Shown here: positions 1 to 11,775 of the stretch, one piece after another
Position numbering within the stretch: the stretch's first letter is position 1
Layout of the letters: each line of letters opens with the position of its first letter
NCBI GenBank assembly: GCA_033439295.1
Contig: JAVTLE010000021.1
Location: forward strand, 9-64,008
Direction of reading: 5' to 3'
Source of the DNA: Deuterostichococcus epilithicus
Lineage: Eukaryota > Chlorophyta > Trebouxiophyceae > Prasiolales > Stichococcaceae
DNA length: 64,000 nt
Translations under genes and position numbers: made by a program
The notes under the pieces: model-generated
What the model saw: only the letters and a program-made list of their open reading frames with translations
Database searches by the model: none
What the model was told of the DNA's origin: nothing

Positions 1-20
1 CCTCTTCATCCCCCCACCCT

Positions 21-53
21 NAACCCTAAACCCTGNACCTTAAACCCTAAACC
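21..53. repeat. Degenerate telomere-like CCCTAAA repeats
   Basis: Several CCCTAAA-type units, two of them interrupted by N, lie at the left edge in the C-rich orientation expected at the left end of a chromosome. They are degenerate and short, so this is probably subtelomeric rather than the terminal array itself. Confidence 0.75.
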
Positions 54-169
54 CATGTGTTTGGGTGCAAGCCATGCACATGCAAAGCCCCCAAGCAAGG
101 CCTCAAGTGTGTGGGTGCTTCATTGCATAGGGAGACAAGGAGGCACTACCCCTTTTCTTTGACCCAATC

Positions 170-690
170 ACAAGCGTGGGCTTCACGAGCAAGCAATGGA
201 GGGTGATGTTTGGGGATCTGTGTGAGAAGATACGTGGCAAGAGGATGGCTCCCAACCTTGCAAGGTGGGCTCTCAATGTAGGGGTGCAAATCCCCATGCA
301 ATGCAATGCAATGCAATGCAATGCAATGTGTGTTGATGACACCCCACGCATGCCCACCAAGCTCGTCATAGGTAGGGGCTCACCTCCTTTTCGTTTGTGT
401 GGTGAAGGCACATCACCATTGGTGTGGTGCATGGGGCAATTCGCCCAATTGAGGGAGCACCCACCAAGGAGGAGCTTGCCACGGCCATGGGGCATGCCCC
501 CTCCACGGCCATGAAGCATTATGATAGGACCAAGCCTCAACGGGATGCCCAAAGGGCCGTGGATGGCATGAAAGCATTGAGGCGTGCCATGAGAGGCAAT
601 GTGGCGGGAGTTGGTGTGGGTGGAGAGGAGGTGGAGGGGGGTGGTGAGGATGTGGAGCATGACATCGAGATCGACCTTGATAGTGACTGA
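170..690 (+). mobile_element. Tyrosine-recombinase element fossil (Crypton- or DIRS-like), broken
   Basis: The open frame at 424-690 contains the motif AMGHAPSTAMKHYDR. This matches the C-terminal catalytic box of tyrosine recombinases, with the box histidine in MGH and the nucleophile tyrosine in HYDR, followed by an acidic tail. The stretch at 176-300 may belong to the same element. No full-length recombinase, reverse transcriptase or terminal repeats were seen, so Crypton and DIRS cannot be told apart. The element looks broken and is interrupted by a pentanucleotide repeat. Its subtelomeric position is typical of old mobile DNA. Confidence 0.5.
296..328. repeat. (ATGCA)n pentanucleotide microsatellite
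   Basis: Six perfect ATGCA units plus a partial one lie within the tyrosine-recombinase fossil. Confidence 0.9.
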
Positions 691-2350
691 TGGTGGGACA
701 CCAGGTGTGCCTCAGCCCATTGGCAACCCACCACATGTTGGGATTTAGGGTGGTGAGCCACCCTCCATCAAGACATTGTGTGTCACGGACCCCCCTTGCC
801 TTCGGCGGCCAACCGGTCAGAATGCAGAGCACTTGTGGTTCGAAGCTCAGGCCGTGGCTGCCTCCGCCATGTCACGACGAGCATCTGGAGCTAATCAGAT
901 CTGGATTCCGCCCATGGAATCGAGAGCTATGATTTTCTGACTCGAAGTAGCCATGTGTGCCCATATATTACCAATATAAAAATGAAATCATGCACTGTAG
1001 CGACCAGGAACACCATGTAACGGCCTCCCGCGTGGCTGACGGCCATGTCACGTGGCCCCCACATGGTGGCGGACCTCCCGTGCGTGGCTGGGTCAAGGGT
1101 TTAGGGTTTAGGGGGGTGGTCGATTGAGGTTGGCACCCCTTGGGCCCCTTGGACTTTGAGATGAGGTTGCTGTGCGCAAACGGGGTGTATTCGGAAGGAA
1201 ACTTGGCCAGGCGCCTAGCTGAGGCCTCTGCGGTGCCGCTGCCGGTCGCCACGTCCAGATCCGAGGTCAGACGCTCGAGCTATGGCCATTCCCGTGCCAT
1301 GGGGAAGCCCAACATGTGTCCGCCCATTGAGCCGCCGGCCCGACTCCCGACCATGCCTCCGACCCCCCCAAATGCACGCACCACACCAGCCGTGCGTTGC
1401 GTGTCCCCTCCCACGCTCTGCTCCATTAAAACTCACTTTTCAAGAGCCACGGCCGCATTGTGTGGCATTGAGGTGGGCTTTCGGTTCACGTGGCACACAA
1501 GGGGAAGATCTGACGTGCACCTACGCCGTGCCGGCGGCGCCGTGCCGGACGACCTCAAGGTGGGCCTCTCATGCACACAGGAGACGTTTGACAAAGCTCC
1601 CGCGCCATGCGTGCCGGTTTGAGGTACTTGGCTCCCGGGATGTGTTACGATCGTGGGGGGTAAGTCGCGCAAGCTGGCGCGTGGGCGACGAGACCTGTCG
1701 CGTGGCCTTTCCAACGCATAGAAACTGTGTTTGATGGTGGTCAGACCGCCCCACGGCGCGTGGCGCGGCCCACGATGGGGTGGAGACGTGTGCATGCATG
1801 TTGGGGAGTTGGCTTGAGTGCGCCGCACGAGGTGGGGGGCCCAACCATGTGCTTGCCACACCTTTGGGTGCATGCATGGCCCCCCACCCCTCCCGTGCGC
1901 GCGCCGTGTGTTGCACGCCGTGTGCCATCACACCCCCGGCACCTCAATACTTAAGCCCTTTTATGTACCCAGAAACACTCGATTTCCTGGAAAATCCGGC
2001 GGGGGAGTGCCCCCCCTTTGGTGCCCTTGCATGCGCCCACGGCGGTGGCAAGGCCGGCCCTCTTACCCACGGCATGCCCACGACCTACTGAGGTGCCACG
2101 AGGGTGGCGGCGCCCTAGGTGGGGCCACAACGCCTCCCACCTCACTAGTTCGATGAGGGGGCCACTAGCACAACCACCACACCCTCTTGCAAGTGCCACC
2201 ATGGCAAGGGGTGGGGCGCGACACCACGAGCGCCACTCCAGACGTGTACCCTGAGTGTGCACCTTCGTTTTGCTACCCCACCCCCCGCCATCCACGCTCT
2301 ACAAGCCGAGCTATGAGGCGCACAATGGGCAAGTGCTCTTCATGCACCCA
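691..2350. other. Subtelomeric sequence with no assignable gene
   Basis: Several open frames of 60-160 codons exist on both strands, but none resembles a known family or joins into a spliced gene. The only recognisable element is an interstitial telomere-type stretch at 1096-1113 (two and a half TTTAGGG units). The texture differs from the gene-bearing part of the window, for example in long runs of C or G and repeated GTGCATGCATG-like words. Confidence 0.6.
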
Positions 2351-2375
2351 CCCTAAACCCCTAAACCCTAAACCC
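2351..2375. repeat. Interstitial telomere repeat at satellite boundary
   Basis: About three and a half CCCTAAA units abut the first copy of the 171-bp satellite directly. This suggests the satellite was joined to, or seeded next to, telomeric DNA. Confidence 0.85.
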
Positions 2376-3950
2376 AGACCGGTCCAACGGTCCAGGGGCG
2401 CTGCTACGGACTCTTCAGGGACGCACGAAGTGATAGCTGCCGTGCCACGAGCCTGGACCGGCGGCAAAGCGATTTCAACAACGGCGGAACGGCAAAATGC
2501 GCGCTCCGCGGCGGTATCGCAATGAGCAGCCGGTCAGCGCACTTCCAGACCGGTCCGACGGTTCAGGGGCGTCGCTAGGGATGTGTAGAGACTGCACGGT
2601 TCAGTAGGTACGGTGCCACAGGCCTGGACCGGCCGAGGAGCGATTTAAACGCCGTCGGCACGGCAAAATGCGCGCACCGCGGCGGTATCGCAACAAGCAG
2701 CCGGTCAGCGCACTTCCATACTGGTCCAACGGTCCAGGGGCGCTGCCCGGGATGTGTAGAGACTGCACGGATCGGTGGGTGCGATGCCACGAGCCTGTAC
2801 CGGCGGCGGAGTGATTTAAACGGCGGCGGCACGGCAGAATGCGCGCACCGCGGCGGTATCGCAACAAGCACCCGGTCAGCGCACTTTCAGACCGGTCCAA
2901 CGGTTCAGGGGCGTCGCTCAGGATGTATAGAGACTGCACGGTTCAGTAGGTACGGTGCCACAGGCCTGGACCGGCTGCGGAATGACTGCTAGGATAGCTG
3001 GCGTGCCACGAGCCTGGACCGGCGGCAGAGCAATTTATACGCCGGCGGAACGGCAAAATGCGCGCACCGCGGCGGTATCGCAACAAGCAGCCGGTCAGCG
3101 CACTTTCAGACCGGTCCAACGGTCCAGGGGCGTTGCTAGGGACTCAGCCAAACTTCACGAAGTGGTAGCGGCCGTGCCACGAGCCTGGACCGGCGGCAAA
3201 GCCATTTATACGCCGGCGGCACGGCAAAATGCGCGCTCTGCGGTGGTATCGCAACAAGCAGCCGGTCAGCGCACTTTCAGACCGGTCCAACGGTTCAGGT
3301 TATTTGCCCGGGAGCTGTAGAGACTGCACGGATCGGTAGCTGCCGTGCCACGAGCCTGGACCGGCGGCAGAGTGATGCAAACGCCGGCGGAACGGCAAAA
3401 TGCGCGCTCCGTGGCGGTATCACAATAAGCAGCCGGTCAGCGCACTTCCAGACCGGTTCAACGGTTCAGTAGCGTTGCTAGGGACTCAGCCAAACTTCAC
3501 GAAGTGGTAGCTGCCGTGCCACGAGCCTGGACCGGCGGGGGAGCGATTTAAACGCCAGCGGCACGGCAAAATGCGCGCACCGCGACGGTATCGCAACAAG
3601 CAGCCGGTCAGCGCACTTTCAGACCGGTCCAACGGTTCAGAGGCGTCGCTGAGGACTCAGCAGGGAGTACGATATGGCGGCTGCCGTGCCACAGGTCCCG
3701 ACCGGCGACGGAGGAATTCAAACGCCGCCCTGCAGCGGCAGAATGCGAGCTTCGCAGCGGTACTGCCATCAGCAGCCGGTCGGCACACTTTCACACCCCG
3801 TCGCACGGCGTTGCTAAGGAGCTGTAGAGACTACACGACGCTGTGGCTGCCGTGCCACAGGCTTCGACCAGCGGCGGAGCGATTTCAAATGCCGGCCTGC
3901 AGCGGCAAAATGCGCAATCGAGCGCACCGCGGAGCATGCTGCTCTTAGTC
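2376..3950. repeat. 171-bp tandem subtelomeric satellite, about nine copies
   Basis: The landmark AGACCGGTCC recurs (with changes) at 2376, 2547, 2718, 2889, 3108, 3279, 3450, 3621 and about 3792. The spacing is 171 bp throughout, except one 219-bp step that contains an internal 48-bp duplication. Each unit also carries GTGCCACGAGCCTGGACCGG and a GCAGCCGGTCAGCGCAC word. Copies near the right end (after about 3660) are the most diverged. Because 171 is divisible by three, copies produce long open frames that repeat themselves; these are not taken as genes. Confidence 0.93.
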
Positions 3951-4165
3951 CTCTGCTGACACCCATCCGCTCACGTATTGTCTCGCGATGCACTAGCGCC
4001 CATCACGCAACTTAAAACGTGCTCATGGCAAATTTTCGACGCTGGCCTTCGTCGGAATTGGCGTGCGCAGGGACAGCGGTGCCGGGGGGCGACGCGCTGC
4101 GCTGTATGGCATTCGCTACTGCCCGCCCGTTCCACGCGATTGCCTCCGGCAACGATGCCACACTT

Positions 4166-4170
4166 TTACA
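4166..4170 (-). terminator. Candidate TGTAA polyadenylation signal of the amine oxidase
   Basis: TGTAA on the minus strand, about 220 nt past the amine-oxidase stop. UGUAA is the usual green-algal poly(A) signal. Confidence 0.4.
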
Positions 4171-4389
4171 CCCCGGCATTACTCAGACAGCATGTAACGC
4201 AAGAATGTGTACAGCTACAATTCCATCGCAGCAGCAGGGTTCACTTGCACGGCGGCTGAACAACAAACTGCTGCATAGTTTTGCGATGTCTGACCGGCGT
4301 CAATGAAAGTGCGTGCGTTGCTGCCCAGCTCATGTACCAGAGTTTTGGGGTCCCCTGCCATAGCTACCAAAGGTGTCTTCCCCCACTGC

Positions 4390-7300
4390 TCACAAGGGCG
4401 GCGCGCAGCGGTCGCCGTCCTCGTGCGGCCGCTCGCGCACGTGCCGCGACGGCAGCCCGTCAAAGTAGTTCCAGGGCTTGAGGCTGAAGCCTGTGCCCAT
4501 GTTCGGCACCACAGGGATGTCCTCCGAGCGGGGCAGGTGTTGCAGCCCGACCATAACCCAAGCAACGAGGTCCTGGCAATCTGTGCTTTCACCTGCGCGA
4601 ATCGGCAATCGGAGCTTGTGCGGACGACAGGGAAGAGTTTGCAGCAGCGTTGCGGCCGCTGCCAGCGCCGCCGTGACTGACAAACCACGAGCACCGTGCG
4701 AGAGTCAGTCGCCACATTGCTGCCAATGCCTGCGCGTGCGCTCAAACGGCGCACAAGCATCCCTGCAGTTGCCCGGGGGCAAAGGCTGTGCCGGCCTTTG
4801 AAAGCCGCTCCCAGAAGGGGCCGCCCGCACCATCGATGAAGCTGTCGAGCGACACCGCGGGCGCCTCGGGGTGGTAGCCGTCCAGCCGCGTTGCGACGGA
4901 GGACGCCTCCCCATCCTTGTGCGCCGTGACCGCCAGGTGGTACTTGGTCCACGCCGCGGCGCCCAGCAGCGGGTGGGTGTCGGGTAGCAGCTGGTGCGTC
5001 GTCGCGCCTGGCGCCAACAACACGAAGGGTTTGGCAGGTCCTGGCAGCCGCAGGAATTCGCGTTCATCTTGTGTTGACGTCGCCTGGTGCCCGGTTTGTC
5101 AGATTCAATTGCAGGTGGCGGGGCTGTCGTGCTTCCCGACGAAGTGCAACGTTCCGGCAGCAGCTCCTGCGTATCAGGCCTGGTGCCAGCGTTCAGATGC
5201 ACAAGCGTGTCTTCCGTCGGCTTATGGCTTGCTGCTTTGAGCAACATGCGGCCAACGTGCAATATCTGCTGCGCCGCTGAGTTTACTAATAGATGGTTCT
5301 TGGCAATGGCGCACACCGACAAAGCAGCCGAACGAACCCTCACCTGTAATCGCAATGGCGTAGCCGCGCGGGCTGCCAAATGCATTGCGCGCGTCCTCTG
5401 CAATGAACTGCCAGACGGCCGGCGCGGACGCGTTGAGCCGCAGCCCGACCTCGGTGCCGGGCCGCGCTGTTTCCACGTACTTGACAACGTCCGGCGCTGC
5501 ATTGTGCCACCCGGCGCGCCGCCGCCGCTGCGGCCGACCGCCGCTGCCGGTGTCAGCCTGCCGGCGCCCTGCCAAGGCAGCAGCAGAGGCCGCCAGCGCC
5601 TGCTCGTAGGTGCCCACCCTGACGGTCTGCAGCAGGGCGACTGTAGGTTAGGGCAGGGCACCAGGAAGGCTGTGCACTCTGAACCTTTCAAGCTCGTGGG
5701 TGTTGCACTATGCCATCTGCACCTGCAAAGTTGTCTGAGGGTGAAACGGGCGTCGGACTCGGGCGATTCGGTCGTGACCATCTTCTTTACGAGGACAGCG
5801 CGATCAAGTTGGACCTCGTCGGCAGGCCCCCTAGGCACGCAGCAGCTCACCTGAGTCTGGAAGCTGTTGTTGCCGCCGGCCACGTCCAGGTCCACCTTCC
5901 AGCCTGGGTTCATGGTGGGGAACAACATCTCGCAAGGGCATTGACACACGATCATGTTGCCCAGCAGAGAGGTCAGGAGAGCACGGTCAGTTCATGTCAG
6001 GGATAGCCCGATTTCACGTCGGCAGCGGTCTATCTCCAGCGGGACCCAAACTCGTTGGTGGAGAAGCAGCGCCAGGTGTCACAGGACCCAGCTCTGCAGC
6101 AAGTCTGACGCGCTGCAGCGGCTGAGGTTGTAGGACGATGCAATGACCCACTGAGAGGATGTTTCACGCGGCCGACAAACAGAAGGCACCTGCGAGGTGG
6201 TCGTGCACCGGCGCCAGGAGGTTCGACTGGACCACGGTGCCAAAGGCGTCCTCCTCGTCTGTCGCGCCAGCCTGCCAGAACAGCGTGCTCATGTAGCCGC
6301 CTGCCGCAATGCCCACGTCGATGCTGCCGTCCAGGCGCAGTCTGCGGGATAGTGGAGGCGATGTTCAGGGACTGGTCGAGAATGTGCGGTGCAAAACACT
6401 GCCCACAAGATGCACACCACAAGGGCGAGAAGCACGCTGACAAAGTGTCCGAAATGGCTGGCTGCCTCACGTGTGAGCCGCACCAGCAGCAGCATGCAGG
6501 CCATAAGAAGGCATCTTTCTGGAGCAGAAGAAGGATTGCGACAAGCACAGATCGCAGCCGGCACACTGCAGCTGTGACCTTGATGTCTCTGTCCCTTCTT
6601 CCATTGACTGCATGAAAGCTGCCAAAACGTCACCCGCGCTCTTGAAGCATGGTAACTTGTGCAGCTTGTCGGACAGCCAGCAGCTGAGACCACTGCCACG
6701 AAAGGCAGCGCTTCAGGCACAGCCGCTCGGCACACCTGACGTCTGTCTGGTAGTCGTAATTGCCCACCGTGGCGATGGACCGCAGCACCAGAGCCACGCG
6801 CCGCACGCTGTCGACCTGTGCGCGAGCGCCACCTGCAGGAGTGGGGGAAAGACATTGAAAGTGGAGTCACGGACGAGCAGCAGGTCGCGAAGCGAGATGA
6901 CGCACGGCAGGAGAACTCCTCTGCTGCCGCCTCGGCGCTGGATGCTCCTCCTCCTGCAGGTGCCGCTCCGCAGGAATGCCGCCCTGGCAGCGGTGATCCC
7001 CAACACCTGCGACATGGCGCTCCAGGTGCCAGGTGCCGTCACGACCCCAGAGCACAAGGCATGAGGCTGGCGCCAGGCAGTCCAGGCCCGGGTGCGTGTA
7101 GCTTGACTGTTTTGACGACGAACCAGCCAGCACCGCCACTCAGTCGCCAGATGCCGTTTTACAGGAACAGCCCCAGCACTCAATCTGAAGCAGCCGCTGA
7201 AATGGTCGCATCAAGTTGGCTCAAAAATGCGTGGTGCACCTTGGGGCGTGGAGTGCCGCCATTCTGTCATGCCAGCGTCCTCTTCGAAAAGGCACAGCGC

Positions 7301-10300
7301 GGGGATCGGGGCACGCCGCGCGTTCCAACGGCTGTTGGCCGCCGCGACGCCGACAAAGGCCGCGTGCGCCGGGCAGTCGTGCCCTGGCCGCAGCGCCTCG
7401 CTGGTGGCGCCGATGCCGATGTAGCCGTCCATGAGGAAGATCTGGCCGCCGCCTGTGGTCGCGACATCACTTTGTTGCAAGCTGGCCAATCAGACATCTG
7501 TAGGAGTTGTGGTCTTACGATGTTGCTTCGTGCAGTCGGAGTACAGCCGCAGCATGACTGCCAGGCCTGGCAGCGTACCTCATGTCCGGTAACACGCTGC
7601 GACGACGGGCACGGACAGGGTCCGGCAGGCAGAGGCTGAGGCAGACGGGAGCAGCATCTCCGCCACGCACATCGTCACGTCAGACGCCAGCTAAATCAGG
7701 CAAGCAGCAGCAGCAGCAGCAGCAGCAGCACCTCCAAAGCCGTTGTAGACGACCTGCAGCTCCTGCATTGCCAGCTCGTAGGCGATGCGTTCTCCCCTGC
7801 AGCGGTGCCAGCAATCCATGACTGAAGCTGTTTCTGTCTTGTCCAACAGTGTGGCAGTCCACGACATGAGCCAAAGCGCAACATGGGCACCATCCCCATG
7901 GGTGGCAGCTGAGAGAAGGCGGCTGACGGAGCAAGCCACTTGGGTCGAAATTGCATCAACCTCCCGCTGAAAGCCCTGAGGCCGCCACATGCGGTTCCAC
8001 CAGGCTCACCTGAAACGCAGGTCGTGCAGCGACAAGCCAGAGGTAGCGGCCACCTTGGCATGACCACTCCACTCGCCCCACGAAAACTCTGCGCCGGTGC
8101 CTGCGCAGCAGCAGCGACAGTCAGCAACCATGCGTTGTTGAGGCTCTCCTGCATGCACCAGCGCTGCCCTCCGAGCGAGTTTGGCTTGCACGGCGACCCT
8201 GCAGTCAGCGTACAGGGACCATTTGTCCCTTGTTGATGACGCCCCATGGATCGCGCGTCAGGGTCTCGTGCGCATGACAGGCCGCTGAGACCGTTCACCG
8301 TGGAATGCCTCAGAGCCCTCTGCAGCGCCTTTGCAAGCGCTCGAATGCTTTCATGGTCCCTCTGCAATTGCCTCAGAACAGCACGTGCTTGCCTTCAGGC
8401 GCCGAGTTGACGGACACGCGCGAGCCGCGCGGCATGTAGGTGCGTGCGGATGCCTTTGCAGCAAACACCTCCTCCGCTGCGCGCGCGTCTGCCGCGCCGC
8501 CACCGCCGCCGTCAGCTGCACAACAGATGGGAATTCAGGTTGAAGATGGTCACAACCTGCCGATTCCTCATCCACCAGCCTGCAACAGTGTACCGACAAT
8601 GAAATGTGCCGCATGGCGTTTGCATTGGCGATCAAGGAGAGTTAGCTTACGTCTTCGTATCTGATCGCACCTGTGCCGCTGCCACCAGGCGTTGAGTCCT
8701 CTGAGTGCGCCGTCGCTGCCGCGGCCGCCGCTGCCGCCGCGACGGGCGCCGCCAGCGCCGCTGTGGCGGCCCAGCTGTGGTCCTGACCACTGTCCTCCCA
8801 CCCGGAGCGACAATGCGTCAACTCTCCGGCAACGTGTGCTGCAAGTAGTTCCGCTGCATTGGCAAACGGCCCCTGCGCAATGTGCACCGAAGTAGCATTG
8901 GAGCGGCTTTGGAGGTCAGGAGGTGCAAGAGCTGGCTCCACGAGCTGCTTGCCTCACGCATCATGAGACGGAACCAAGCGCTGCAGCGCGTCATGAATGC
9001 TTGTGCTCGTGTGGACAGGAACTGAGCGTGCCTCCCAACAATTGTCGTGATGCCGGTGATTCAGGCAGGTTTGCAGCATCCCTCCGTGCCTGCTACGGTT
9101 GACACCATGGACAGCCTCCACGATCGCGACGCACAAGCGTGCCTGGTTGCAGTACTCGATGTTCTGCACGGCCCACTCCTCGATGCGCGTGGAGCTCTCG
9201 TCCACCTGGAAGGTCAGCGGCACCGGGAACAGGTGCGCCACCTGCAGCACATTGCACCCACAAGCATGGATATCGGGTATGGGGCACATTTGCATATGCA
9301 ATCAACGTTTCCGCTGCACGATGCACAGCACGCCATAGCACACCACAGTGGAGCAAAGCAGATGCCAGGCTTCTCCAGGTCACTGGAACAGCCCTTGCAG
9401 TAGTGTCCAACTACATCAACTCCGTGCAGCATGAGTCTGCATTGCAGAAAGACGTGCGCCGCCAAGCTGGCGAGGTTGAAGCGGCTCAAGAACAGCATGA
9501 CACACTGAGAGTCAGGAGCCACAAAGCCAGACAACACCAGTTGCGCTTGTGCATCAGGGTCCAAACTACGGCAAGCCTGGTGGCTCACGTCGCCGTGCAG
9601 CGGCCGGTACAGGAATTTGATGTGCGTCCACCGCTTGCCGGGCGGGCTCCATCCCTGGAAGGGTACGTGGAAGAACTTGGAGGAGTCGCAGCGGTCGCCT
9701 GCTGGCGCCGCGCCGCCTGCCGGCGCGCCGTAGCAGGCGCCGCCGCCCGTGAAGTTGCGGAAAAAGTCTCGCAGCTCGTATGCCGCCTGCAGTTTTCACT
9801 GATTGAGTGCATCTGGGATGAGTGGAACATCAGCTTGCTTTGCCTGAAAAGTGCCTGTACCCAAACAGCCTGAGCCGCGCTGCGCCGTGGCAGTTGTGTG
9901 GAGGTTTCAGGCACATCGCCACTTGGCGCCGGGAGGCAGCGTGTCAGGACGCTTTGCACTGCTCAGCAATCTGAGACAGCACGCGTGCAATGGGAGGCAC
10001 TCCTGCCAAGCTGCCAGGGCCAAACAAAGCGCTATTCTCAGGCCTGGGTTCGGTGTACGTCGGGCATCAGCGCGGGCTTGGCAGGTATAAGAAGAAAAGT
10101 GCACCGGCGACACGACGTGGTGCATCCAAACCAGCGACCAGCGCCCCAGCGGGTGCTTGACCCAGGGGATCTGACCGTCTGCCCACAGCGGCGCGATGTC
10201 TGGCGCCTTTCCTGCAGCAATGTCCTCAAGTGGGCCCACCTGCAGAGGCATGCAAAGAAGGTGGAATCTAGAGAAGAAGCATACAGAACGCCGTAGACGC

Positions 10301-11775
10301 CTGTGGTTGCTCGCTCCGGCTGCCGGCAAACAGTATCAGCAATGCCAGGCCAGGGGCATGCACATCGCTGTTGCCAGAGGTCTCAAGCATGTTGGGCCAA
10401 AGCCCCAGCCGCTCAGCGGACGCGATCCCTGCATCCCTGCATGCTGAGCTCGCCATGCCGGACGCCGGCGCTGCGTAGGCCTCATCTCTGGCAGCCTACC
10501 TCCGACAAGACCCCGACATACCTTGAACTCCTGGACGTCCGGCACTGACCGTGAGCCGCGCACGACCGTGGCGCGGGCGAAGCGCCCGGGCCGCGGCCCG
10601 CCGCCGGCCAGCCAGGCCACCGCCTCCGCCTTGGGCGGCGGCAGCGCCTCCACCTGCGCGACAAAGTTGTCGCCCGGCTGTGGCTGGGAGGCGCCGCGTG
10701 CCTTCCACAGGCCCTGGGCCGCCACCTGCGACGGGAGCACTAGGTGAGGATCAGTGCGCCGCATGGCGCTCTTCCAATCACACACCATGCACCGTGCAGC
10801 TCATCAAGCCAGCTGCATGCGGGGACAGCAGTGGTGGTCGGCGATGCGGCTGCGATCCGTCATTCAGGCACAAGGCCGGAGCAGTCATCACCAGAGCATC
10901 TTCTACGCCCTGGATCTCCGCCGTGCTGAGCTCGTTGAACACGAAGCTGCGCGGCGGCTGCTGCCGCTGCGCTGCGGCGCGCTCTTTGCCCACATTATGC
11001 GCCCCCGTGCATGCGGGAAAGCCGCCCCCGGAAGATCGTGCTGCTGCCTCCGCTGCCTGACGTTGGCAGGCTGCTAGCACTGCCGCAAGCGCCCCGTCAG
11101 CGGTGCCGTTCAGATGTGACTCGCCGAGGTGCCATGCGGCAACTGGCCCGCTGATGCCTGCTGTGTCGACAAGCGCAGGCAGCTCATGAAAACTTGGGAC
11201 GGACAGTGGCATCGCACACATCGCCTCCACATGTGATACTTGAACACATCGCCTGCACAGGCAGCGTGGCAGACTGCTTCAAGGATGCGACACCTGCAAG
11301 GCGCGCAGCGTCGACGCGGCGCCTGCCCGCAGTTGTCCAGTTGCCACGCTTCGACTCCGCCCTCCCGTGTAGCGCGATCAACCTGCGAGTCGTGTTTCAG
11401 GACTCAGCGCCAGCGCGGCGGAGCCCTCTGCCGGGCTGGGCCGGCGGCATGCGCGACGAATACCCCTTGCTGGAGTCAAGGCATCAGACCGTTGCCGCGC
11501 GATTGAACACTTCATGATCTTCAGTGTATCGAGTCCACATACTGCATACCAAGCGCGCACCCGAGGGTAAGCGTAAAGGCAAAAGTCAGCAGCACTGCCA
11601 CAGCTGCGGGCCTGCCGCGACGCGGCGGTGCCACCACAAATTCGCGGAGCTGGCGTCCGCTGCGCGCTGAAACAGCAGCTGCACCGATCGAAGCAGCTCC
11701 GTCGGCAGAGAGCGGCAGCAGCTGCGCTGGCTGCCGTGTGGGGCTCTGGTGGCGGCCTCGCGGCCGGTCGCCCAT
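4390..11775 (-). CDS. Membrane-anchored copper amine oxidase, catalytic base replaced
   Basis: A copper/topaquinone amine oxidase in about 18 exons. These enzymes oxidise primary amines to aldehyde, ammonia and H2O2. The start chosen is the ATG at 11775. Exon 1 (11775-11550) encodes a basic cytosolic tail and a transmembrane segment (AAVAVLLTFAFTLTLG), i.e. a type II signal anchor as in animal AOC3. N-terminal AOC domains follow at about 11000-10530 (VEALPPPKAEAVAWL), 10238-10090 and 9785-8010. In the catalytic domain the topaquinone tyrosine is in ATVGNYDYQTD (codon 6756-6758), and the copper ligands are HDH (6197-6205) and QHLPRSEDIP (His 4537-4539). GWKVDLDVAGG (about 5900) and LVAWVMVGL are family hallmarks. 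The motif order resembles animal AOC1/AOC3 more than plant enzymes. In DCPAHAAFVG the final Gly (codon 7349-7351) occupies the position of the catalytic-base Asp. It is divergent from the dehydrogenase at 12739. Family certain, some exon borders approximate. Confidence 0.88.
7703..7730. repeat. (CAG)n microsatellite at an amine-oxidase intron donor
   Basis: Nine CAG/CTG units. On the gene strand the run begins at the GTGCTG splice donor just after the exon ending VVYNGFG, so repeat length changes would fall in the intron. Confidence 0.75.

Noticed and set aside
2575-3320. Open frames of about 100-120 codons on both strands with repeated peptide units
   Set aside because: They are products of the 171-bp satellite, whose period is a multiple of three; the peptides repeat with the DNA and match no family.
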